From Patescibacteria group bacterium (GTDB lineage Bacteria; Patescibacteriota; Microgenomatia; UBA12405), in NCBI GenBank assembly GCA_013387215.1, contig WARW01000010.1:1-48324 (forward strand): a stretch of 48,324 bases of DNA, read 5' to 3'. Under the pieces are notes generated by a model. It made no database searches. It saw only the letters and a program-made list of their open reading frames with translations, and had not been told where the DNA came from. The position numbers were made by a program, and so were the translations under genes. This document shows positions 38,622 to 47,070 of this stretch, piece by piece; positions within the stretch are counted from its first letter, which is position 1, and each line of letters opens with the position of its first letter.

Positions 38622-40673
38622 ATGATAAAGACATTAAGAATTGTATTTTTAATTGTTTTGGTTATGGGAAGTGTTTTTGCTTTTACTAAAAATAACAGCA
38701 ATAATAACGATCGAAAATTAAAATTATATTGGTTTATACCTGATGGTTTAAGAAACGATCCTGATATTTTTACTGTCTACAAATGGGCTCAAGAAGGTAA
38801 ACTTCCCAATATAAAAAAGATGATGGATAAAGGTTCTTATGGTTATTCGATTCCTGACTTTCCATCTCATACACCCACAAATTTCTCAACATTATTAACA
38901 GGGGATCATCCTAATACTCATGGTATTTCCGACGGAGCTATTCGGGTTGAAGGTTATCCACTAAATGTCTCTGCCATTAGCGGTTTTAAGGCAAATTCTA
39001 AATGGACAGATGCTGCTTGGACAATATTTGAAAAAAATAAATTAAAAACATTTTTATTATCGATTCCTGGTTCAACCCCTCCTGAGATGTCAAAAGGTTG
39101 GACAGTCAGAGGCAGATGGGGTGGTTGGGGAGCCGACTTTTACGCTATAAATTTCCAAGATAATTCCGATATAAATGATAATCAGTTAACCAATAAAAAT
39201 AATCGTCTTTTTAAAAATGGACCAGAATTAACCGAAGTCACCAATTCTTATCCTCAAAAAACTCAAATTGAAAATCTGAAATCGTTTTCGCCTGTTAAAG
39301 AAATCTCTCTAGATGCTTGGGATAATAATGCTCTGGGTTTTATTACCGATTCCACTGATGATAATAAAATTAATTACGATACTTTATCTATTTCTTTTGA
39401 TAAAAAACAAATTGCTGTTTCATTAAAAGCTGATCAATGGTCAGACTGGACACCTATAAAATTAAAATGGCGCACCAGAGATGATTTTAATTTATACACA
39501 CCCCAAAAAACTGAACTGGAAAAAGAATATGCCACTATTGATATTAATACCAACGTAAAAATAAAATTAATTCGATTAACTGAAGACGGTAAATTTAGAA
39601 TTAGATTTCTTTATAGTATTTTGAATAATACCCTTACTTCTCCTGCAAATTTAGCCGACGATCTTAATAAAAATGTTGGGCCGATGGTGGATTTTGCTGA
39701 TAATTTTCCGCCTCAGCTTGTATATTATCCCGAAGACAAACAAACCTTTTTAGACGAAGCCAATATGTCTTTAGATTGGCACAAGAAAGCCGCTTCTTAC
39801 ATAATTGATAAATATAAACCAGAAGTATTTATTCAAGATACTTACACTTCTAATCAAATGTTAACTTCCAAATGGTGGACAGGTTATCTCGATCCGGCCA
39901 GCCAAAGATATAAAGATATTACCGATGCTGACAGAGAAAAATTATGGAATGAAGTTAAATATATGTACCAAAAACTTGATGCCGTTATTGGTGAAGCCAT
40001 GAGTAAGGCTGATGATAAAACCACAATTGTATTTTCCTCAGACCATGGAGTGGCTGCTCTAAACAAAGAAGTTTATTTGAACAATTTATTTGCTCAAAAA
40101 GGCTGGTTAACAATTAAATATGATGAGAAAAATAAGATCTACGACATTGATTGGGATAAAACCAAAGTCGCCTTTTTAGAAAATACAAACATATATATTA
40201 ATCCAAAAGGTCTAGGTGGAAATTGGAAAAGAGCCTCTGGCGATGATTATGAAGCCTTAAGAAATGAGGTCATAAAAACACTCACCGAACTGAATGATAA
40301 TAATAATTTTCCTTTGGATAAATATGCTAAATGGGAAGACAGTGAAACTGTTTTTGGTCTGCCAAAATCACAATCAGGCGATATTGTTCTTGCCAACAAA
40401 ATCGGTTATCAATGGACAGAAGAAGTAACTAAAAATGGTGAACTGTTCAAAACACCATTGAAGTCTGGCTACAAACAGGGGATTATGGCAAAAGATCAAA
40501 AAGCTCTTTGGACTTCTTTTGTCATCATGGGACCAAATATAAAAAATAATTACGAAATAAAAAATCCCATTTCCAATGCCGACCAATTACCGACGATACT
40601 AAAATCAATCGGTATTAAAAGTAATGATAAATTTGATGGAAAAGTAATCGAAGAAATATTTAAAAACAACTAA
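38622..40673 (+). CDS. Type I phosphodiesterase/nucleotide pyrophosphatase family (alkaline phosphatase superfamily)
   Basis: YWFIPDGLRND, PDFPSHTPTNFSTLLTGDHPNTHGI, VFSSDHGVAAL. Confidence 0.88.
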   Translation: MIKTLRIVFLIVLVMGSVFAFTKNNSNNNDRKLKLYWFIPDGLRNDPDIFTVYKWAQEGKLPNIKKMMDKGSYGYSIPDFPSHTPTNFSTLLTGDHPNTHGISDGAIRVEGYPLNVSAISGFKANSKWTDAAWTIFEKNKLKTFLLSIPGSTPPEMSKGWTVRGRWGGWGADFYAINFQDNSDINDNQLTNKNNRLFKNGPELTEVTNSYPQKTQIENLKSFSPVKEISLDAWDNNALGFITDSTDDNKINYDTLSISFDKKQIAVSLKADQWSDWTPIKLKWRTRDDFNLYTPQKTELEKEYATIDINTNVKIKLIRLTEDGKFRIRFLYSILNNTLTSPANLADDLNKNVGPMVDFADNFPPQLVYYPEDKQTFLDEANMSLDWHKKAASYIIDKYKPEVFIQDTYTSNQMLTSKWWTGYLDPASQRYKDITDADREKLWNEVKYMYQKLDAVIGEAMSKADDKTTIVFSSDHGVAALNKEVYLNNLFAQKGWLTIKYDEKNKIYDIDWDKTKVAFLENTNIYINPKGLGGNWKRASGDDYEALRNEVIKTLTELNDNNNFPLDKYAKWEDSETVFGLPKSQSGDIVLANKIGYQWTEEVTKNGELFKTPLKSGYKQGIMAKDQKALWTSFVIMGPNIKNNYEIKNPISNADQLPTILKSIGIKSNDKFDGKVIEEIFKNN

Positions 40674-40685
40674 AACCTTCTCTAA

Positions 40686-41471
40686 ATGTTATATTTATAT
40701 AACATGAAATCAATAATTAATTGGCGAATCTTTTTTATTCTTCTAAGTTTAAGTTTATTAAGCGTTCTGGCAGTTTTACCATATGTAATAACACTCCAAG
40801 GTGATACCATAAAACAGTTAAATATACCCATATCTACCATAATAACTGCTCAAACATTTCAATGCTTGATTCTATTTTCTATTACAATCTTTCTAGGATT
40901 ATTTTTAACTAAAAAAAATAATTTCAAGCTTCCATTGCTGGAGGCAATCGCCAATCATAAAGATTATAAAAAAATTCTCCAATCCATTACTGGCAGATCC
41001 GTTCTTTTTGGTGTTGGTGCAACCCTAGCAATTTACGAAACAGACCGCCTCTTTGGAAAATTTGGCGCCTTAATTAGTACCAGTCAAAACCCAGCTCCAA
41101 TCTGGCAGAAACTTCTGGCAGCCATTTATGGCGGTACTACAGAAGAAATATTAATGCGTCTATTTTTAATGTCACTATTTGTCTGGATCAGCACTAAAAT
41201 TATTAAAACCAAACAAAACCAGCCAACTCAAATCGGAATAATAGTCTCCATCGTTCTTGCTTCAATAATCTTCGGCCTCGGACATTTACCAATAACTGCC
41301 TCGTTAACTGCAATCACCCCAATTATAGTTACTAGAGCTGTTATTCTAAACGGAATTGGCGGAGTCGCATTTGGTTGGCTCTTTTGGAAAAAAGGGCTTG
41401 AATCAGCTATGATTGCGCATTTTACTGCTGATATCTTCTTGCTTACAGTTTTACCGCTAGTCTTAAGCTAA
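40686..41471 (+). CDS. CPBP family intramembrane metalloprotease
   Basis: GGTTEEILMRLFLMSLFVW, GLGHLP, multi-TM. Confidence 0.9.
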   Translation: MLYLYNMKSIINWRIFFILLSLSLLSVLAVLPYVITLQGDTIKQLNIPISTIITAQTFQCLILFSITIFLGLFLTKKNNFKLPLLEAIANHKDYKKILQSITGRSVLFGVGATLAIYETDRLFGKFGALISTSQNPAPIWQKLLAAIYGGTTEEILMRLFLMSLFVWISTKIIKTKQNQPTQIGIIVSIVLASIIFGLGHLPITASLTAITPIIVTRAVILNGIGGVAFGWLFWKKGLESAMIAHFTADIFLLTVLPLVLS

Positions 41472-41474
41472 CGA

Positions 41475-42080
41475 TTAAGCATTTTTGATTATCTTTTCTA
41501 TTTCCGGAAAATATTCTTGGCTAAAATGACCTTTATTCTCAAAACTTACTAGTTTTGCCAAAGGTAAGGCCTTTTTATATTTCAGCACCTGCTCATACAA
41601 AACTTCAGTATCATCTTTGCTTTGAAGCAAATAAATATTTTTGCATTGATCAGTCATTTTTGATGACAACTCAAACTCAAAATCTCCCAACGACTCTTCA
41701 CTATTGGCTCCATCAAAAGGTGCTGCTACTAAAATAATCGCTTTAATTTTTTTGGGAATAATATTTTCCGACAAATATTTGCTCAAAAATATTCCTCCCA
41801 AAGATTTTCCGATTAATATCAAATCATCATCCAGTTGAGAAATAAGATTATTAAAACATATTGCCCATTCCAAATATTTGGCATTATTTTTGTTTGGCAT
41901 TTGAGCCAGTATCACATCAAAATTATCACCTAAATCTTCTTGCAAATTCTCTTTCCAGTCTTTTTTAAAACGTAATCGATCAAGATAAATTTCGTCTTTT
42001 CGAAGATAATCTATATAGTCATCATAACTATCAAAAGCCATCCCGCCATGTATTACGACCACTTGTTGTTTTGTGTTCAT
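41475..42080 (-). CDS. Alpha/beta hydrolase, RBBP9/YdeN-like
   Basis: LIGKSLGGIFLSKYL nucleophile elbow, FENKGHFSQEYFPEI. Confidence 0.85.
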   Translation of the reverse strand: MNTKQQVVVIHGGMAFDSYDDYIDYLRKDEIYLDRLRFKKDWKENLQEDLGDNFDVILAQMPNKNNAKYLEWAICFNNLISQLDDDLILIGKSLGGIFLSKYLSENIIPKKIKAIILVAAPFDGANSEESLGDFEFELSSKMTDQCKNIYLLQSKDDTEVLYEQVLKYKKALPLAKLVSFENKGHFSQEYFPEIEKIIKNA

Positions 42081-42181
42081 GTTTCAATACATTTTCTCAC
42101 AATTCAATTATTTTTGTTGATTATTTTGGACGATATCGAAACATTTATTGTTAATAATGAAACAAAATTGTATACTTTTTT

Positions 42182-42688
42182 ATGATTTTAACTCAAAAGA
42201 TCATAAAAGCTTTACATATTGCCGCAAAACAACACGAAGGTCAAAAAAGAAAAGATAATATTACTCCTTTCATCGTTCACCCAATTGAAGTGGCATGGTT
42301 AGTTAGCGAGTACTCAAACAATGAAGATATTATTTCAGCTGCTTTACTACATGATGTGGTTGAAGATACTCTCGGTTATTCCTTCAAACAAATGACTTCC
42401 GATTTTGGTGATATGGTAACAACAATTGTCTCTACTATTACTGATCCACCTCATAATAATATGACCTGGAATGAATTGCATAAAAAATGTCTTGAAAAAC
42501 TTAAATCAGGAAATAATGAGTCAGTGTTAATTTTTCTAGCTGACAAATATACCAGTATCAATACTAAGCCAATAGATTTAGATAGAGTTTGGTATTACAA
42601 AGAAATAATTGAAATTGCCAAAAACAGGGAATTTACAAAAAATACGAAATTACTAAAAGAGTTTGAAAAATTAATTCAAAATTATTAG
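42182..42688 (+). CDS. RelA/SpoT-like HD domain protein (hydrolase domain only)
   Basis: HEGQKRKDNITPFIVHPIEVAWLV...AALLHDVVEDT. Confidence 0.88.
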   Translation: MILTQKIIKALHIAAKQHEGQKRKDNITPFIVHPIEVAWLVSEYSNNEDIISAALLHDVVEDTLGYSFKQMTSDFGDMVTTIVSTITDPPHNNMTWNELHKKCLEKLKSGNNESVLIFLADKYTSINTKPIDLDRVWYYKEIIEIAKNREFTKNTKLLKEFEKLIQNY

Positions 42689-42759
42689 TTGCCCCGCATG
42701 GATTCGAACCACAGTATACAGCTCCAAAGGCTGTTGTCCTACCATTAGACGACGGGGCA
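42689..42759 (-). tRNA. tRNA-Gln (TTG)
   Basis: TGCCCCG...ACAGC-CTTTGGA-GCTGT...CGGGGCAA. Confidence 0.94.
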
Positions 42760-42791
42760 ATGTGCCGTTTCTTGCTCCTAGTCCCTTTAGG

Positions 42792-42803
42792 GACGACGGG
42801 GCA
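42792..42803 (-). repeat. Duplicate of the tRNA-Gln 5' end
   Basis: TGCCCCGTCGTC, identical to the first 12 nt of tRNA-Gln (42748-42759); adjoins hairpin GTCCCTTTAGGGAC 42781-42794. Confidence 0.7.
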
Positions 42804-42818
42804 GTAACGTGTAATATT

Positions 42819-43187
42819 TTATCCTACAATTTCGCCTTCTTCAACATGCTCTTTAATATCCGATTTCTCCATATGTTCTTTAATAATTTTCCAATTCATT
42901 TGATTAGATCTAAAGAAAACATCTCCAGTTACACCAGCAATAGGCACTAGTCCAATTGCAAAATCCAAAACAAGATTTAAAAGCATTTTATTTACCTTAG
43001 GTTTGGGTAAATTTAATATTTTGGCCACGTAAATTAAATAAAAACCAACCGCTGAACCGATAATATCACCAAATCCGGGAATTAAACTTAAAATAGGATC
43101 TAATCCAAATCTGATTCCAAAAATCTTGAATCTATTGTCTAATAAATCGGCTAAATTCTTTGCTAACCGATAATGAATATCTTTCAT
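42819..43187 (-). CDS. DUF4112 family protein
   Basis: LADLLDNRFKIFGIRFGLDPILSLIPGFGDIIG...VLDFAIGLVPIAGVTGDVFF. Confidence 0.9.
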   Translation of the reverse strand: MKDIHYRLAKNLADLLDNRFKIFGIRFGLDPILSLIPGFGDIIGSAVGFYLIYVAKILNLPKPKVNKMLLNLVLDFAIGLVPIAGVTGDVFFRSNQMNWKIIKEHMEKSDIKEHVEEGEIVG

Positions 43188-43198
43188 TTATTAATAAG

Positions 43199-43280
43199 TG
43201 CCGAAGGAGGGACTTGAACCCCCACGCCTCGCGGCATACGCACCTCAAGCGTACGTGTATACCAATTTCACCACTTCGGC
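43199..43280 (-). tRNA. tRNA-Leu (GAG)
   Basis: GCCGAAG...TACGC-TTGAGGT-GCGTA...CTTCGGCA with long variable arm. Confidence 0.94.
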
Positions 43281-43293
43281 TTATTTTTTAATG

Positions 43294-43366
43294 TGGTCAC
43301 TGAGGGACTCGGACCCCCGACATCTTCGATGTAAACGAAGCGCTCTACCAACTGAGCTAAGTGACC
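43294..43366 (-). tRNA. tRNA-Val (TAC)
   Basis: GGTCACT...CTTCG-TTTACAT-CGAAG...AGTGACCA. Confidence 0.95.
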
Positions 43367-43385
43367 GAGTACCTTAATTTTAATG

Positions 43386-43458
43386 AGCGGGAAACGGGAT
43401 TCGAACCCGCGGCCTTCTCCTTGGCAAGGAGACGCTCCACCAATTGAGCTATTCCCGC
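43386..43458 (-). tRNA. tRNA-Gly (GCC)
   Basis: GCGGGAA...TCTCC-TTGCCAA-GGAGA...TTCCCGCT. Confidence 0.95.
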
Positions 43459-43492
43459 AATACGGTTTATTGTACCAAATAAATTGTTAATG

Positions 43493-43565
43493 TGCCGAAG
43501 GTTGGAGTCGAACCAACATCCCAGGTTTTTCAGACCAGTGCCGTGACCACCTTGGCTACTTCGGC
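43493..43565 (-). tRNA. tRNA-Phe (GAA)
   Basis: GCCGAAG...CTGGT-CTGAAAA-ACCTG...CTTCGGCA; one U-U mismatch in anticodon stem. Confidence 0.85.
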
Positions 43566-43622
43566 TTACAAGTGTGTTTATTATACCAACTTTCTTGAAA
43601 ATGTTACTTTTTAATTTTAAAA

Positions 43623-43656
43623 GAAAAAAGCGGTTTTGCAATGATGCAGGTACCGC
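43623..43656 (-). terminator. Intrinsic terminator of the PurM-like gene
   Basis: Minus strand GCGGTACCTGCATCATTGCAAAACCGCTTTTTT. Confidence 0.7.
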
Positions 43657-43708
43657 CTGGACCCAAACTGATTTTTTCTCAATTCATCCAAATAATATAG
43701 AGTTTTTT

Positions 43709-44830
43709 CTACCTAACTTTTAAGGATGATCCTTTGTATATTAGATTCATTGGATTAATTACGACTCTCTTTTGTTTTGTTTTAGCCATATCAACATAGC
43801 CAGCATTAATCGCTTCTAATCCGCATTTGTTTGCAATATCAATTACTGAAGCAATGTCTAGTTCATTAACATAAATTGCAAACCCGGCACCCATATTAAA
43901 ATTGCCATACATTTCTTTTGTTTTTACAGGTCCATTTTTCTGAATGAATTTAAACACTTCATGAGGTTCAAAAATTTTGTTGATTACATAATCGTACGTT
44001 TCCCCAGCTCTCATTAATTTTCTCCACCCATGACCCGTAATGTTTACAGCATAATTAATTTTTATGCCTTCATCCACACACTCGTCAATAAAAGGTACAT
44101 AAATTGTTGTTGGATCTAAAAGTGCTTCTCCAAACATTCTTCCGTCATTCATTTCTGTCATAAATCCATTAGGCAATTTTCCTGCAATTTCTCTAGCCAT
44201 AGTCAAACCATTAGCATGAATGCCGGAACTTCTGATTAGTATGATTGCATCACCAACTTTGATATTTTCTGAATTAATTATCCTATTTTTAGGACTAATT
44301 ATTCCAGTTGCTGAACCTGCCAAAACTACTGTATGAGGATTAACGATTCCTTTTAGTGTGGGTGTTTCGCCGCCTCCCCAAGTGCATCTCGACATTTCAC
44401 AAGCTTTTTTCCATCCAGATATTAATTCTTGATACCGATATTTGTCTTTAAACCAATCTGAGCTGCCGGCAGCCAAATGCATTGCAACTGATAAAGGCAT
44501 TGCACCCAAAGTAATCAAGTCATTCACAATCATTGCCACAGTGTCTTGAGCAACCTGATCATAATAACTTTTTCCGGTTATTCGATACATTTCATCAGCC
44601 ACTAAGTTCTTTGTTCCCAATCCTTCTTCCACATGAGCCAAATAAAAGTACCGCTGTTCCATTAAAAAAGCGCTTTCCCCGCGGCTTTTTTCAACCACTT
44701 TAAACCCATATTTCGGATTTATTGTGGTTTTTAATGCTGCTTTTTGAGCTTCTTTTTTAAATTTATCCATTGTGCCATAAACCACACCGGTTCCTTCATA
44801 AGTCATTCCTTTTACAGTCATCAGAATCAC
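43709..44830 (-). CDS. AIR synthase (PurM)-like protein
   Basis: DTVAMIVNDLITLGAMPL, CTWGGGETPTLKGI, LIRSSGIHANGLTMAREI; SD AGAAGGAGTGATT. Confidence 0.88.
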   Translation of the reverse strand: MILMTVKGMTYEGTGVVYGTMDKFKKEAQKAALKTTINPKYGFKVVEKSRGESAFLMEQRYFYLAHVEEGLGTKNLVADEMYRITGKSYYDQVAQDTVAMIVNDLITLGAMPLSVAMHLAAGSSDWFKDKYRYQELISGWKKACEMSRCTWGGGETPTLKGIVNPHTVVLAGSATGIISPKNRIINSENIKVGDAIILIRSSGIHANGLTMAREIAGKLPNGFMTEMNDGRMFGEALLDPTTIYVPFIDECVDEGIKINYAVNITGHGWRKLMRAGETYDYVINKIFEPHEVFKFIQKNGPVKTKEMYGNFNMGAGFAIYVNELDIASVIDIANKCGLEAINAGYVDMAKTKQKRVVINPMNLIYKGSSLKVR

Positions 44831-44932
44831 TCCTTCTATATTATTGTGTTAAAGTTCAGATCGCTTCGATCTTTATTTACAAGCGTATTTTAGCACCATT
44901 TCTCAATATTTAGGTCTTATTTATTTTATATG

Positions 44933-45016
44933 TGCCACGGGTGGGACTTGAACCCACACGCCCTTGCGGGCACGCCGTTCTGAGCGACGCCTGTATACCA
45001 ATTTCAGCACCATGGC
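44933..45016 (-). tRNA. tRNA-Leu (CAG)
   Basis: GCCATGG...CGTCG-CTCAGAA-CGGCG...CCGTGGCA with long variable arm. Confidence 0.94.
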
Positions 45017-45044
45017 AAAAACCTAATCTTATGTATTTTAACCT

Positions 45045-45536
45045 ATGTTAGACTATCTCATGGTTTCTAATCCAAATGATAGGCCAAAAGTTGTTTTAGT
45101 CAATCGCTCTGTCATTATCAATTCCAAAGGCAAAATCCTTCTGATACAGAGAGCAAAAAATGATCGGAATAATGCCAACCTTTGGGAATTACCTGGAGGC
45201 AAGCTTGATGAAGGCCAAGATATTTCTCATGCTCTCGAAAGAGAAGTTCTTGAAGAAACCGGGCTATTAATAAATCCTGTTTCCCGTTCCGCCTATTTTG
45301 AAAGTCTAGTCATCTCCAGTGGACCATATATTGGTCTTCCTTATATTGTCATTATTGGCATCAGTCTTCTGGAAGAAGGTAAAGTCAAATTATCCGAAGA
45401 ACACCAAGATTTTGTATGGGTAGAACTAAAAAACGCCAATAAATACGAGCTAACTTCAGAAACAGAAAAAGCTCTTTTAGTTTTAAAAAAACCAATAACT
45501 AAAATCATTAAAAAATATGAAACTGTCCGAATATAA
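45045..45536 (+). CDS. Nudix hydrolase
   Basis: Nudix box GGKLDEGQDISHALEREVLEETGL. Confidence 0.94.
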   Translation: MLDYLMVSNPNDRPKVVLVNRSVIINSKGKILLIQRAKNDRNNANLWELPGGKLDEGQDISHALEREVLEETGLLINPVSRSAYFESLVISSGPYIGLPYIVIIGISLLEEGKVKLSEEHQDFVWVELKNANKYELTSETEKALLVLKKPITKIIKKYETVRI

Positions 45537-46017
45537 AAAACTAAATAATTTTCGGTTTAAGGAAACAACGATTTCTTTTTTAGTCAAAAATAATCAAGTT
45601 TTATTGGCCATGAAAAAACGAGGTTTTGGTGTTGGTAAATGGAATGGAGTTGGTGGCAAAAAAATGCCCAATGAAAGTATTTTGCAGACTGCAACAAGAG
45701 AAGCCAAAGAAGAAATCATGGTTGAACCAATTACCATTCGTCATTGTGCCACAATTTATTTTTATTTACCTCACGATCCAGAACATAATCAAAAAACTTC
45801 TATTTTTATTGTTAATAAATGGAAAGGCAAACCCACTGAAACTGAAGAAATGAGTCCTCGCTGGTTTAATAAATTTCAAATTCCCTACGAATCAATGTGG
45901 TCTGACGATTCAATTTGGCTGCCAAAACTTCTAAACAACGAAAATTTTACCGCCGAGTTCTTGTTTGATAAAGACAACAAAGTTGCCGACTACCTCATCA
46001 CCGATAACGTTAAATAA
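45517..46017 (+). CDS. MTH1-like Nudix hydrolase
   Basis: MKKRGFGVGKWNGVGGKKMPNESILQTATREAKEEIMV, SPRWFNKFQIPYESMWSDDSIWLPKLL. Confidence 0.92.
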   Translation: MKLSEYKKLNNFRFKETTISFLVKNNQVLLAMKKRGFGVGKWNGVGGKKMPNESILQTATREAKEEIMVEPITIRHCATIYFYLPHDPEHNQKTSIFIVNKWKGKPTETEEMSPRWFNKFQIPYESMWSDDSIWLPKLLNNENFTAEFLFDKDNKVADYLITDNVK

Positions 46018-46055
46018 AAAACCGGCAGACGCACAAATTGTGTCGACCCACCGGT
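46015..46055 (-). terminator. Intrinsic terminator of the 46079-46483 gene
   Basis: Minus strand ACCGGTGGGTCGACACAATTTGTGCGTCTGCCGGTTTTTT. Confidence 0.65.
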
Positions 46056-46078
46056 AAAACAAAAAAGAAAGGGGGTGA

Positions 46079-46483
46079 TCAATAAACGTACTCACATATT
46101 TTAAATAAAGATTTTCTATAGCCCAAATCGAGTTTAGTTGAATCTAGTTTCCGACTCATATCTTGTATTCTTTGCCACGGCAAATTTTCCACCAATTTAT
46201 AGAAATTCCAAAATTCATCAAAGTTTCTTAACCTAATTGAGTTAATTCGTGAAAGCATTTGATTGCAAATTTGAATGTAATAATTTTCAAAATGAAAAAC
46301 CATATCTTTTCTTTCCAGAATTCGATTTTTTTCTTTAGTTAAATTATTAAGACGATAAATTAAAATGTTTTTAGTTAAAAACAAAGCGGCTTTTTCACCA
46401 CCTTCTTTGTTTCTAAAGAGAACATCAATGGCATGAATACCATCCCTCAACATAATGATGTCAAAATTTAATTCGTCCATCAT
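46079..46483 (-). CDS. Hypothetical helical protein with strong SD
   Basis: 134 aa; leader AAGAAAGGGAGGTTTTTTTATG. Confidence 0.65.
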   Translation of the reverse strand: MMDELNFDIIMLRDGIHAIDVLFRNKEGGEKAALFLTKNILIYRLNNLTKEKNRILERKDMVFHFENYYIQICNQMLSRINSIRLRNFDEFWNFYKLVENLPWQRIQDMSRKLDSTKLDLGYRKSLFKICEYVY

Positions 46484-46620
46484 AAAAAAACCTCCCTTTC
46501 TTGATTTTAAAAGTACTAAAGCGTTTACGACTCATGCAGTTTGCGTCAAAACACCCAAAGTACTGGAAGTATACTACTAAAAATTTTTATTGGAGAATCA
46601 AATTATTACAAAAACGTTGG

Positions 46621-46691
46621 AGCGGGTAGGGGGAATCGGACCCCCGCCAAAAGATTGGAAATCTTTTGTTCTACCACTAAACTATACCCGC
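46621..46691 (-). tRNA. tRNA-Gly (TCC)
   Basis: GCGGGTA...AAAGA-TTTCCAA-TCTTT...TACCCGCT. Confidence 0.94.
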
Positions 46692-46782
46692 AAATCTTTA
46701 AAATTTTACAAGCAGAGTCGGGTTGAGAATCGAAATTTCCATTCGATTCGAAATCCAGCGAAGTTTTGCTTGCAAAACTGAG

Positions 46783-46856
46783 TCGGGGATATAGGATTCG
46801 AACCTACAGCCTCACGGTCCCAAACCGTGCGCGCTAGCCAATTGCGCCAATCCCCG
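46783..46856 (-). tRNA. tRNA-Pro (TGG)
   Basis: CGGGGAT...CACGG-TTTGGGA-CCGTG...ATCCCCGA. Confidence 0.95.
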
Positions 46857-46861
46857 TATTG

Positions 46862-46948
46862 TGTGCCGCTGGCGGGGGTCGAACCCACACGCTTTTTGAG
46901 AGCACAAGATTTTAAGTCTTGCGTGTATACCAATTTCACCACAGCGGC
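46862..46948 (-). tRNA. tRNA-Leu (TAA)
   Basis: GCCGCTG...CAAGA-CTTAAAA-TCTTG...CAGCGGCA with long variable arm. Confidence 0.94.
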
Positions 46949-47014
46949 AAACAGTGCGTTTATTATAGCAAGATAAAAATAATATTAAATACCATAAAGC
47001 GCTGAAAAAAACCA

Positions 47015-47070
47015 AAAAAAAGACCGCTAGTGTTTTAATAGCTTGCGCTATCAAAAATGCGATCTTTGTT
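47015..47070 (-). terminator. Intrinsic terminator downstream of sipW-like gene
   Basis: Minus strand GATCGCATTTTTGATAGC-GCAA-GCTATTAAAACACTAGCGGTCTTTTTTTT. Confidence 0.65.

Noticed and set aside
43357-43641. 94 aa minus ORF ending AGSNPVSRSLKLRYSVT
   Set aside because: Covers tRNA-Phe and tRNA-Gly genes; spurious.
42689-46948. tRNA cluster as genomic-island integration site
   Set aside because: No integrase or 3'-end tRNA duplication; the only duplication is of a tRNA 5' end.
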